NCBI RefSeq assembly: GCF_009870125.1
Contig: NC_046683.1
Coordinates: forward strand, 8,184,001 to 8,248,000
Direction of reading: 5' to 3'
Length of the DNA: 64,000 nt
Source: Drosophila pseudoobscura
Taxonomy: Eukaryota > Arthropoda > Insecta > Diptera > Drosophilidae
Position numbers and translations under genes: made by a program. The notes beneath the pieces are model-generated. The model was not told the origin of the DNA, ran no database searches, and was given only the letters and a program-made list of their open reading frames with translations. Positions 21,301-31,338 of this stretch are shown here, piece by piece. The stretch's first letter is position 1; each line of letters starts with the position of its first letter.

Positions 21301-22866
21301 CCGCCGCCACCAGCAGCGGCCGCTGCTATGCCACCGTTACTTATGCCCACGCCGCTGAATGTCGTCTCATCGTATTGCGGCAGCTTCTTGTGCTTTAGAA
21401 TTATCTTGCGGCGGAGCTGGTAGGGGGAGGGCAAATGCTGTTCGTTCCGATCACATGGCTGCGTGAGCAGCATATCGCCAAAGACCTAACGAAAAAAGAA
21501 AAGGGGAAACCAATTAGCGAATGAATCACCCAAGGAATCATCAGCCATATTGTACCTCAATTAACGCCTGTGCCATATTTCGTTGCTGCTCTAAAGAGCA
21601 ATTCTGTTCGATGGACAGAATGACGGGATACTCGGAGGTGGTGAAGGCATGATCCTTGATGGTCTTTACAACATCCATGAACTTGATTTTGGATGTCATT
21701 GTGTGACCATGGAATATGTAGGGTAAGTTATCGGGGCCATTCCAACAGTCGAGCTCAATGCAGCGACAGCCCATGCGCAGGGCCCGGGCATAGGCCTCGC
21801 ACGATGATTCGCTGGAGAATTGATCGCCCGTCAGGTAGGTGTTGTGTGACGAGGCTATCCAGTACGAGGAGAGCGGCAGGTTCATGTCCATGAAGATGGC
21901 ATCGTATTTGCTGTTCCACAGGTCGTTCTGCTTCGAGAAGAGGTAGTCGACGAACTCCGACAGCGTCAGATAGGGCTCCTGTACATCGCGCTCCACATCC
22001 TGCACAAAGTCACGTATGAAGCCGGATATGGACCCGGAATTGAGCTCGCCCACGTTCAGATCACGCTGTTCTGTTTCCAGAAAACGCTTCAGCTCTGTGG
22101 GACGCACTGTCTGCTGATCCTCCGAGTAGGGAAACGCACTCGATGCGGCTGTTCCCCCACACAGAATGTTGGCGAAACTATGCGGCAGTAGGAGCTTCTG
22201 ATAGAGACGCGAAAAGTCATCAAACTTGAGGTCATGCTTTCGTCGGACATCGTCGGTGAAGCACTCCATGAATTTACTGGTGGTCATTTTGCAACTGACG
22301 CTGGCCAGGAACATCTTAAAGTCCTTGATGGTCACCTGCGTCTGGGATTGTTCCGACGATTTGGCCGAATGCGAGTTGACATTCTCGATCTGATAGTATT
22401 CGCGTCGCAGCCAGCGATCGATCTGCAGCGGATACGAAGCGTTCACTGTGTCCTTAACCATATAGCGGAGCCCACGCACCCAATTGTCGGCCTCGATCTC
22501 CGATAGGGCCACCACCGAGAAGCTCTTCAGCTTGAAGTGATTGCCATACAAGATGACAAAGCATTTGCTGTTCTCGTAGCGCTGGCAATCGTCGGCGAAG
22601 AGCCGGAACTCCTTCGAGTGCTTGCCCACACGTATCTCACGGATCTCGCGCAGCTGTATCGCACCCTCAAAGTCGGTCCGGGGCGTTTGGGCGGCCACTG
22701 TCGACCAAAGCAGCTGACGCGTTTCCCTGATAAGCATTAGATGGCGACGATCCGGACGCCTTTGCTTGCCGTACAGCTTCGTCACAATTGTACCGCGCTC
22801 CAGCATGCCAATGGTCTGCTCCATTTCACCCAGCAGCGGGGCGTTCATTGCACTGAAGCAGCTCAT
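18304..22866 (-). CDS. sl: small wing, phospholipase C-gamma
   Basis: Four coding exons: 22866-21556, 21485-20969, 20295-19442 and 19374-18304, totalling 3753 nt (1250 aa), the usual PLC-gamma size. Domains in order: N-terminal PH (about 20-140), EF-hand region, catalytic X box with both active-site histidines (SSHNTYLTG and FHGHT), first half of the split PH (FKEGLLYFKDPVDKSWNLYQF), N-SH2 (WFHGKLEGGRKEADDLL, FLVRES), C-SH2 (WFHPNTTKEQAEQG, FLVRPS), SH3 (CKALYSYKANKPDELSFPK), second PH half (DAATEDYNSV), Y box (MSDLIIYFRSVPF, PVPFWNIGSQMIALNYQT) and C2. The enzyme cleaves PIP2 to IP3 and DAG downstream of receptor tyrosine kinases at the plasma membrane. A poly-Ala/poly-Gly insert (GGIAAAAAGGGGGSS) lies after the X box. 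A 673-nt intron splits the N-SH2 from its first residues. Confidence 0.97.
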
Positions 22867-23143
22867 CGTATCGCTGTTTTCTGTTTACTGCCACTGCTGA
22901 TTCTGCTTCCGAAATGTAAATCAGTTCTGCCACACGCACGTTTGCATTTACAATATGTACATATATGCACACACGGTCTCCGGACTCCGGATGTTTTTCC
23001 ACAGCCTAAACCATACGACTATACGACTGGCTGACTTGCTGACTGGCTAAACGTTCACGTTTGTGCTGTGGGTGGTGGGTGGTCGCCCTCGGTGGCATTT
23101 GCAATTGCAAGTGCAATTGCCTACTTGTTGAATTTCATAAAAA

Positions 23144-23220
23144 ATCACAAACTCTACACGGCTACTACACATTTGCTACATAATGGAAGGAAAAAGAGGG
23201 TGGTGACAACAGGCAACATG
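23144..23220 (-). repeat. Left copy of an approximately 80-bp inverted duplicate
   Basis: Reverse-complement match to 36225-36312. A 31-base block starting ATCACAAACTCTACACGG is identical. A short insertion is present only in the right copy, and the rest (TAATGGAAGGAAAAAG through GACAACAGGCAA) matches with three or four substitutions. Relative to its own downstream gene (sl here, the HIG1 gene on the right) each copy points the same way. Confidence 0.9.
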
Positions 23221-23235
23221 GCAAGGTAACGTAAA

Positions 23236-23246
23236 AAGTGTGACCG
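23236..23246 (-). promoter_or_regulatory. Motif 1-like core promoter element (probable sl promoter)
   Basis: On the minus strand the sequence reads CGGTCACACTT, matching the core of Drosophila Motif 1 (YGGTCACACTR) except for the last base. It lies 370 bp upstream of the small wing ATG and in the right orientation, so it probably marks the sl start region bound by M1BP. Repeated ATATACC/GGTATATT words lie nearby. Confidence 0.5.
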
Positions 23247-24140
23247 CAGTGTTTTCATATATACCAATTCAGTATATTTGGCCTTTGTGGACACGAACGA
23301 AAACGACATTGTGGATAAAATACGAGCAACAAAACTGAACGCTTCCAAATGTTGCTGGCCATGTTGACTGTTGCAAGGCCCCTATATTAGGCGCCTCAAA
23401 TAATTTAATTAAATGGAAACCCCACTAACAGCTAAGATTATCTACTAACGAATCCACTGTTTTTGTCTGTTGTCTACACCCTTTTTTATAACCCATTCAA
23501 AATTAAGACTCATTTTCTTTTGTCGCAGGAGAGAGCACTTTCGGTCTTTTCTCAGAAATATACCAAAATATACCGTCTCATTTCCAAAGTACACCGATGA
23601 AAAAAGCCCACTTAGGCCCCCTTTATTTTAACTGGATTATGGATTAACAATTTAAGTTCAACTGCCGAAAATATTGCAAAATATAATAATACACATTACT
23701 CTTAAAGCTCCATCCATATGCATAAAAATCGGATGTTGCCAACGGTAAAAAACGTATGTGTGTAGAATAAGTCTCATTCTGACGGAAGATTCGGATATCC
23801 CACCACAATAAAGATAACAACGGCTATCGACACTATCGCGTGGATACGAGAGATGCGCGCCAAATTGAAATTGTTTAAAAGTGAATAAGTGAAAAGGATA
23901 TAAATTCAAATTGAATAGATTAATGATAAATAACATTATAATACAGCAATTTCGACGTCAAAACATAGCAAAAAGTAAATAATATACTGTAATTAGTCGC
24001 CCTCGGTGACAATTGCACTACTTGTTGAATATCATATTTATTAATTTCTCTTTTCAGCCATAAACTACACTATTCGATAGACCAGCCAACAACGTCGGAT
24101 GTGATAATCGAATACGAAGCAACAGCGCATGCCTGCCAAA

Positions 24141-24160
24141 TATATATATATATATATATA
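24141..24160. repeat. TA dinucleotide microsatellite
   Basis: A run of about ten TA units in noncoding DNA between the small wing promoter region and the desaturase 3' end. Confidence 0.9.
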
Positions 24161-24722
24161 CAACGGTCTTACCGGCTAATATATTAATTTATAATTTGTA
24201 TAGTTAATTGCATTTAGTTTAATTTTTGCCGAGTTTTGATAAATCTATAGAGGGTAAATGTCGATTGGTTCATTTCCAGCAGTGCTGCAAAGCGTGGGTG
24301 CAGTGCTGGGAAACGGTTGAATTTGAATTTTATTTTGAATATGGAACTTACTGCAATTCAATTCGAACCAAAATGTCGCCATTTATAATACATATAATAA
24401 CAAGCCTTTGTATGGGTATATGCATTTAATAACCAGATATATGTATATGTATATATATAATTCCTTTACGTTTATAAACATCAAGAATTTCAAAAATATT
24501 TGTTGTTTCGTGTCTGTATGTTCTGTGTAAATATTAATTAATAAAATTAGCTAACAAAAACAAAAACCAAAATCTGCAACCATTTGTTTTGTAACAGGTG
24601 CCTGGAAAAGTGTCTTTGTGTTTAAATTCTTTTGTAGTTTGTAGGTATTTGCCGGCTAAAGCCGCTCATTATTAGCATTGAATGCTTTTTGTTTGTATTT
24701 TTATGCTATTTTTGTCGTTTGC

Positions 24723-25996
24723 TTAATCTTGCTTCCTGCGCATAATAAGCGCCTCCTCGATTTCCTCCTTTGGCTGATCCTTATCGCCCCAGCCCCAAGT
24801 GGGGTGAGTGCCGTCGCCAGTGCGCTTCACACGCTTCTCGATAATGGCCGGCGATACGGTCTTCAGGTCATAGGCCCAGCCAATCTTCGAAAAGCAGTCA
24901 ATAAAGAATGTGGTAAAGTTGAGGGAGTAAAAGCCAAGTTCAGCCGTCTTGTAGTCCCATGGAAACACATGATGATAGTTGTGCCAGCCCTCGCCAAAGG
25001 CCAAAACAGCGACGGATATGTTCTGAGTAGGGCTGATGAATCTGAGCGAAGAAAAGTTAAGTATTAGAAGCTCCCGCTAGGCTAGGGCTAGATAGATCAG
25101 TTTAGACGACTTACCGGTCATATGGGCGTCCGCCAAACTTGTGGGCAGCACTGTTGACGAGCCAGGTCACATTCAAGATGAAGCACCAACGGAACATGGT
25201 GGCCACAAACCAAGCATTCATAATCGACTCATCCCAAAAGTAAATCGGTATCATGGTGGGCAGCACAAAGCAGGCAAACGGCATCAGGTACAGATAATAG
25301 CTGCGAAATAAGCTTGGATAAAGACATGGGCACCGACTCTTGGTATGGGGTCGCCACTCACCGCTTCTGGAACATCAGTATGGGATCGGCACGTAAATCG
25401 GATAGGTCTATGCCCTGGCCCTTGGCCTTTACCTCCGGGTGTTTCTTGCACAGCAGCCATCCAATGTGCGAAAAGAAGAAGCCACGCGTGGCATTATGGG
25501 GATCGGCATTCGTCTCCGAGAACTTGTGGTGAACGCGATGGTCGCGGGCCCAGTGATAGGCGGCATCCTGGAACGCAATCGTATTGAAGATGACCAACAT
25601 CAAGCGCAATTGCCACTTGGCCTTGTACGAGCAGTGGGCCCACAGACGGTGGGCGCCAGCAGTGATGCCAAGTCCAGAGCACACATAAAGGACGAATGCG
25701 AAACCAATTGTCGCCCATTTGGCCGAAGTAATCAAAAGATAGAGCCCATAGATGGCGGCCAAATGCAAGTAACCAAAGGCCAGGATATTGCGCCACACTA
25801 GCTTCACTTTGCGGCCGTCGGCACACTTCTGGAAGCTCTGGTTACCTTCATCTCCCTCGAAGAGCACACCATTGGAGGTGGCGAATGGCACCTCGCCTGC
25901 ATCTCCTCCTGCTCCTGTTCCTGCATTCACTTGCATCTTTGAATCGACGGTTACCACTGCTTCTGCTTTGGCCTGGGCCTGGATATTGGGCGGCAT
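24723..25996 (-). CDS. Desat1-like acyl-CoA delta-9 desaturase
   Basis: Three coding exons: 25996-25362, 25300-25115 and 25041-24723, totalling 1140 nt (379 aa). All three histidine boxes are intact: HRLWAH, HRVHH and EGWHNYHH, and hydrophobic membrane segments flank them. The start MPPNIQAQ resembles the Desat1 N-terminus; the frame upstream has no other ATG. Long stretches (FNTIAFQDAAYHWARDH, HNATRGFFFS) are nearly identical to Desat1 as I recall it, so this is a Desat1/Desat2-type enzyme. It would insert a cis double bond into palmitoyl or stearoyl-CoA in the ER, as in lipid and cuticular-hydrocarbon synthesis. Introns are present, so it is a DNA-level duplicate, not a retrocopy. HRSYKAKWPLR of Desat1 reads HCSYKAKWQLR here. 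I know no desaturase at this place in D. melanogaster. Confidence 0.93.
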
Positions 25997-26130
25997 GTTT
26001 AATCGACGAATTCCTTTATTATTTGGCACAACAAAAAATATAAGTAGTTTTCTTAGTCAGCGACAAATATTGTCTATATTTTAGGGCGAGACGACAGATT
26101 GAGCTTCGCTTCTAGATTTTTCAACAACAA

Positions 26131-26210
26131 CGCAAATGCATACTCCGATAGTTTTCAATAACTGTATAAAAAAACTCCTTGTGCCTATCGAAAACTATCG
26201 AAGCGCGCCA
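26131..26210. promoter_or_regulatory. Paired CGATAGTTTT elements at the desaturase 5' end
   Basis: CCGATAGTTTTC (about 26146) and its near reverse complement GAAAACTATCG (about 26188) form an inverted pair about 135-215 bp upstream of the desaturase ATG. DRE-like TATCGA words are included. This is a probable bidirectional promoter region, possibly shared with the small plus-strand ORF at 26310. Confidence 0.4.
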
Positions 26211-26309
26211 ACTCAAAAATGGCCAGCCCTAATTACTGTTAATTAGCGTTAATAAATGCAATGCAGGAAAACATTGTTAGCTTAGCAAACCAAAATTAAA
26301 TAGCGAAAG

Positions 26310-26469
26310 ATGGAAACTACACCTAAACAAAATACTGTAAGCGAACCAAAAAAAAAAAATAAATTAATAAATTGTTTCTCCAATTAATTTACAGCAGCGC
26401 AGTACTCCCGAGTATTCCGAACACGAGCAAAATGTTGTTGAATGTTTGCTAAAAACTGTTTTCATGTAA
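26310..26469 (+). CDS. Candidate two-exon small ORF (33 aa), unknown
   Basis: Exon 26310-26336 (METTPKQNT) ends at a GTAAGC donor. A 58-nt intron with an ATTTACAG acceptor leads to exon 26395-26469 (QRSTPEYSEHEQNVVECLLK and a few residues more), then TAA. The frame is kept across the intron and the intron is of typical Drosophila size. It stands divergent from the desaturase. I do not recognise the protein, and the ORF could continue through another splice after 26465. Confidence 0.35.
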
Positions 26470-26675
26470 ATATGATGATTTTAGCAGAATAGATTAATTA
26501 ATACACAAACAAATATATATGGCTGTATCAACAAAAAGAAACGGCTCTTAAACTCTTACCGTATTCCAGAATTGGGGCGAATAATATAAATTAACTCTGC
26601 GGTACGACTATATTTAGTGCATAATTTTTTCGGTTACAATACAAAAATGATTTTTCACGCTACCAGGTTTTAAGT

Positions 26676-27158
26676 TCAAATAATGATAATATTCGGATCT
26701 ACTCCTACGTGTGTACAAATAATCACCGGCCTGGCAGAAATCACAAGTATTCTGCTATCGGGTATTTTTGTGTTTGCCTTTGCTCGAAATTCAGATAAAC
26801 CGAACCAAATATTGGGCATTTTGCGAAGCTTGCAAGTAAGTTCCCACAAAATGTGAATAGAATGTGATATACCACAAAATTCTTTCAATTCCATATATGA
26901 AGCTTAGCTAGCTTTTAATTGTAAACCCATATACTATATAAATATTATATGATATTTATATGAAGATAGATATAAAAAGATTTCATATGCCATACTACTT
27001 ACCATTTTCCAAGGACCAGATATATGTACATTCTCCCACGAATCAAAGACAATTTCAAAATCCACGCTACCACAGAAATGTCTTTGCCCGCAAGCATATC
27101 CAAGCATGACTCTCAGCCCGTAAATCAAATCACAAATCGAAACAAACAATTTGTTATA
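26676..27158 (-). other. Unresolved exon pair open on both strands
   Basis: On the minus strand, exon 27158-27003 (52 codons, containing VMLGYACGQRHFCG and FDSWENVHISGPWKM) ends at a GTAAGT donor. It could join exon 26828-26676 (LRKMPNIWFGLSEFRAK..., stop TGA). On the plus strand, an ATG ORF 26683-26835 (with a hydrophobic stretch SILLSGIFVFAF) ends at a GTAAGT donor that overlaps the minus-strand acceptor. It could join an open stretch after about 27013. Both readings keep frame, and I cannot tell which is real. No family is recognised. Confidence 0.3.
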
Positions 27159-27235
27159 CTGTTTGCAGTAATTGTATTTGCCAAAAGTCTACAATGAATG
27201 CATTCTTACGCACGTCTTACCTACGACTAGTCCGA

Positions 27236-27475
27236 CTAATATCTATTAGCGATATGGGTGGCCTCTAACATTCGTCGAGGAGGTGGGTGCATCACTTCTA
27301 TGAACTTGCACGGACGGCAGGAAGACTTGCCTTGACCCCAGGCAGGGATAGGCTTCAAAGGAATCATACTCCTTAAGCTTAAGGACACATCAGCAGCAGC
27401 CAGCGGCCAGGCAGAGAACAGACAACACAATCCACAAGGAAACTTCTCCAACAGTTTGCCTTCATAAGCGTACAT
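27236..27475 (-). other. Candidate secreted peptide ORF (79 aa)
   Basis: The ATG-initiated frame has a leader-like start (basic KLLEK, then a hydrophobic stretch with CGLCCLF and PLAAA) followed by a short mature part with a CRPC pair and a PPPRR motif. It lies alone between the desaturase and the Dsp1 3' end. A TAATTTAG acceptor-like site precedes the ATG and a GTAAGA follows the stop, so the piece may belong to a spliced transcript. No homologue is recognised; a chance ORF is quite possible. Confidence 0.25.
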
Positions 27476-30169
27476 CTAGCTAAATTATATTTATTTTCAA
27501 CTATTTTTACAGGAAGTTCATAGAAAAAAATATATGTATGTTTTCAATAAAAAAAAAACCTCTTATTAGCTACCATATAGATATATGTAGTATCGCTAAA
27601 CGTAATGTCACACACACCAAAACACCACACCATACAGGTTTTTTCTTTTTTTTTTTTTAATTCAGGAACTCGCTCAATGTCTGTGATTTGATTTCATTTG
27701 ATTTGGATTCTTCCGAGTGTCTTCAATGTAGTATATGATACTAGATGACACCTCCCTCTCTCGATCTCGCATTCTCTGGGACTGCTGTTTCTGTTTAAAC
27801 AAAAATTGGTGGAAAAACGGGGAGGAATAATAAAGACAAATATTCTTTTTTTTTCTTTTTTTTTTTGGAGAACACAATCATTTTCATCTACAAGAATCTC
27901 TTTTCTAAAAGTTTATTTTTATAATAGTTTAGTTGTTGTTTTTTTTTTTTTCTTATAACAAGCGCACAGGGAACTGGAATTTTTTTCATAGTCATAATTT
28001 ATGTTTTTTGTTGAGGAGTTTTTTTTGCCGTCGTTCATCGTTCATCATCATTATCATTGTCGTAGATCTCGATCTCTCGTAGAAAATTACAACTTAAAAA
28101 AGGTGGTGTATAGCCTAGACACTTCTTCATTTCAGAGCTCCTTCTGCTCTGCTCTCTCTCTCTCTATGGATATAATCTCGGTGGCGAGTTATTCTCTAGC
28201 AAAAATGATGCTAAAATATATATACATAGATATACATATACATTGTCTCGCCTCATAATAATATAACGTGGGGAGAGGGGGAAAGTTACTGCGAGTCTCA
28301 ATGCAGCGCCAACCAATATGTCTTCGGTGTCTGGTCTGTACATGGGATTAGCTACTCCTCCACTAATCCACCTCTAATCACGTTATAAACCTATTAATTA
28401 CTCGGTATCTCTTAGCCTATACACACACTATCAACCACTAACCGCGTGCGCAAGGAGTACGGTTGTACCTCTGGCCCGTGGAGGAGACGGTCGAGCAGTC
28501 ACTTTTTGTTAAGCATTTGCCAGAGCTCCTCCTCCATGGGGGTGGGGAGCAGAGGCATCTATATTCCCCTCCCTTCCTCCTTCGCTATATATCTGTCCGT
28601 CTCTTGTCTTCTGGTCTGGAACTGGAGTTTTGTATTTAAGGCTGGGTGTAAAAATATCCTTTTACTTACAGCCTTAACTCTACAAAAAACACACTCTGAG
28701 AATACTTTTACTTTTTTTGTTTAGCCACCCTCTGTTTTTTCTTTTTTCTTATATGGTATTATGTATACTCTTAGATTCTTGTCAGATCTGCTGCCGCCGC
28801 TGCTGCTGCTGCTGCTGCTGCAACTCCGTTAACTGCTAGATAGTCTCGTCTAAATAATACTTCAATAGTATGTACATGGCCAAGAAGTCAACAATGTCCA
28901 TTTTTTGCGTCTCCCCCGCGTGTCTCCCAATATATGTATGTGTTTAACAACCTAAGACGCATCCCGTATATTAATATACATATATATATATGTATATATA
29001 TATTTATATACGTGTTATTTATGCCCCAGCAACGCGCTTGAAATGTACTTTTATATTTACATATCATAATTAAAACTATATATATTTGTTTTGTTCCTTT
29101 TTTTATATAGAAGAAAGCGCATCCCCCCAAAAAAGCTGCCCTAGGATGATTTGTTTCGTGGTGTTTTTGAAATGTAATGTGTGTGTGTTTTAAATAAAAA
29201 ATATATATATATATATATATATATATGAAAAATATCAATTGAGAAATGGAAAAACGAACGAAATGATGCACATTATGATACATACTATACTTTATATATA
29301 GAGAGACAGATATTTTTTTTGAAGAGATATCACCCGCCACTGAGTTAAGTATTTTTATGTTTTGTTTTGTTTTTTTTTATCACGTCTTGCAACTCGCGTG
29401 TGTGAGTAAACGCATTAATTGTATGGGGGGGGGGGGAGGAGTTGGTTGGGTTGGGGCTTCCATTATGATGAAATCTAACTTTAATAAATGGGGCGGAAGG
29501 GGCATGGATTACCGATATTTATAGCTCCTTTTTCTTCTTCTTCTTCATACTGACAGAGATAATGAAATGACAATATGGTTGATAATCATGATCGAGAGTT
29601 GTTTGTGGCTGATTTGATTGATTGATTGATTGATTTTTCTCTTGAGTGTTTTTTTGTTTTTGTTTTTAGGAGAAAACTTAGCACAAATAAGGTTGTTGTT
29701 TGTTTGTTTGTTTTTAGCAGGACACACACAGATTGAATGTCGGGTTTTAATCTAACCATTACTTAATCATATTCATCTTATAACATACGAACTTATAAAA
29801 GGTTTCTTTGTGATTTTGTTTCTCCTTCAATTAATTCATGGAAATTTGATTACTTAGTGTTACAAAAAAAAAAAAACTATGCATTACTTTCATATTTATA
29901 TATATATATATATATATATATGCATATATATATATTTATGTTCAACACACATTCATCGATCGATCGGTTGGTTGTTTGGGGCTTAACCTGATAATAGATC
30001 AAACTTTTCACCCCCCGACGATATATATTGTTCATGTTTCTCGTTATCCTCTGCTCTCTGCTCTCGCTCTCTCTCTCTCTCCCACTCGGCCGTCTCACAC
30101 GATGAGACAGCGCAGACCCAACGATAGTAGTGTGTATAAATAGTGAAGAGTATTACTAGGCTAGACCTC

Positions 30170-31303
30170 CTATTGGTTCTCATCATCATCACCATCGCCG
30201 TCATCGTCATCATGCTGCTCGTCCAGCTGATGCTGTTGCTGCTGCTGCACGGCGGCTGCCAGTAACGCGGCCTTCTGTGCCTGCGCCTGCATCGACGCTT
30301 GCATCGATGGTGCGGACATGGCTATCTTCCCGCTTGTCTTGTATTCGGTCATTTCCTGCAAAAACAACCCAAGCATGAGTAAGGTTCCTCCTGAAATGCT
30401 GCAACATTTTTCGTTTTTTTGTTGGTTTTGCGGTACATACCCGTTCGTAGCGAGCCTTGTCTCTTTCGGCCATCGACTCGTACTTCTGTTTGACCTCGGG
30501 ATCAACATCGGACCACTTTCGTCCCAGCTCTTTGGCAATGTCGCCAACACCGTATTCAGGATTCAGAGCCTTCACCTTGTTTCTTTCATCATTGCAGAAC
30601 CAGAAGAACGCAGACCTATGAAAGATGTGGATATTGATTATTATACATGATCTATTTGGGTGTTTTTCGAGTTGATTTTCATGTGTATAAAGGATAGTAA
30701 ATTGCTTTTTGCTACGAACTCACAATGAACGTTTCGGTGCATTGGGGTCCTTGATCTGTTTCCTCTTCTTGCCACGTCCGACAACAGTGCCCTTGGGTGG
30801 GACATAGTTTTGCATTTCTGCCTCGTAGCGCTGCTTGTCCTTTTCGGCCATTTCATGGAAACGCTTCTTCTCCTTATCCACCATTGTCTTGCGAGGGGAT
30901 TAATAATTGATTAACATATATGTTCATGGGGGTTTCCATTCGTTAGCAGGGTTTTGTTACCTTCCATCGTTCGGCACACTTGCGCGAGAATTCGGCAAAT
31001 ATCACGGTTTCATCGGGATGCTTCTTTTTGTGCTCCTCCCGGCAGGTTTGTACAAAATATGCGTATGCAGTCATACGACCCCTGGGTTTTGCATCGGCCT
31101 TTCCACCTCTGACCATTGGACTCTGTTGAAAACAAAAGCAATAATGATCAAGGATAAGCGATAAGCGATATATTGGTTGATTGGTTTATGTTGAGGTTCC
31201 ATGCGATTTTGCTTTTTGGCTAAAACAAACACTTACCGCCGAATTGATAACATTCTGTTGCTGTTGCTGCTGTTGCATCTGTTGTTGCTGCTGGTGCTGT
31301 TGT

Positions 31304-31338
<35 letters not shown>

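Larger units (their letters stand above)
22867..24722. other. Region upstream of small wing and downstream of the desaturase
   Basis: It contains the presumed small wing 5' UTR and promoter, the left copy of an inverted duplicate (23144-23220), two related copies of a GTCGCCCTCGGTG block (23082 and 23996), a TA microsatellite (24141-24160) and the desaturase 3' UTR next to 24722. No coding gene is recognised. Confidence 0.65.
25997..30169. other. Region between the desaturase start and the Dsp1 stop
   Basis: 25997-26260 is the desaturase promoter and 5' UTR. 26300-27480 holds short spliced-looking ORFs on both strands (listed separately). 27480-30169 is AT-rich and low-complexity, with poly-T/poly-A runs, TA arrays (29205-29226 and 29895-29920) and a CTG run (28800-28820). 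It most likely includes a long Dsp1 3' UTR on the minus strand. No other gene is recognised. Confidence 0.55.

Noticed and set aside
25997-26029. N-terminal extension of the desaturase upstream of MPPN
   Set aside because: The extended frame has no ATG, only GTG; the MPPN start matches the Desat1 family.
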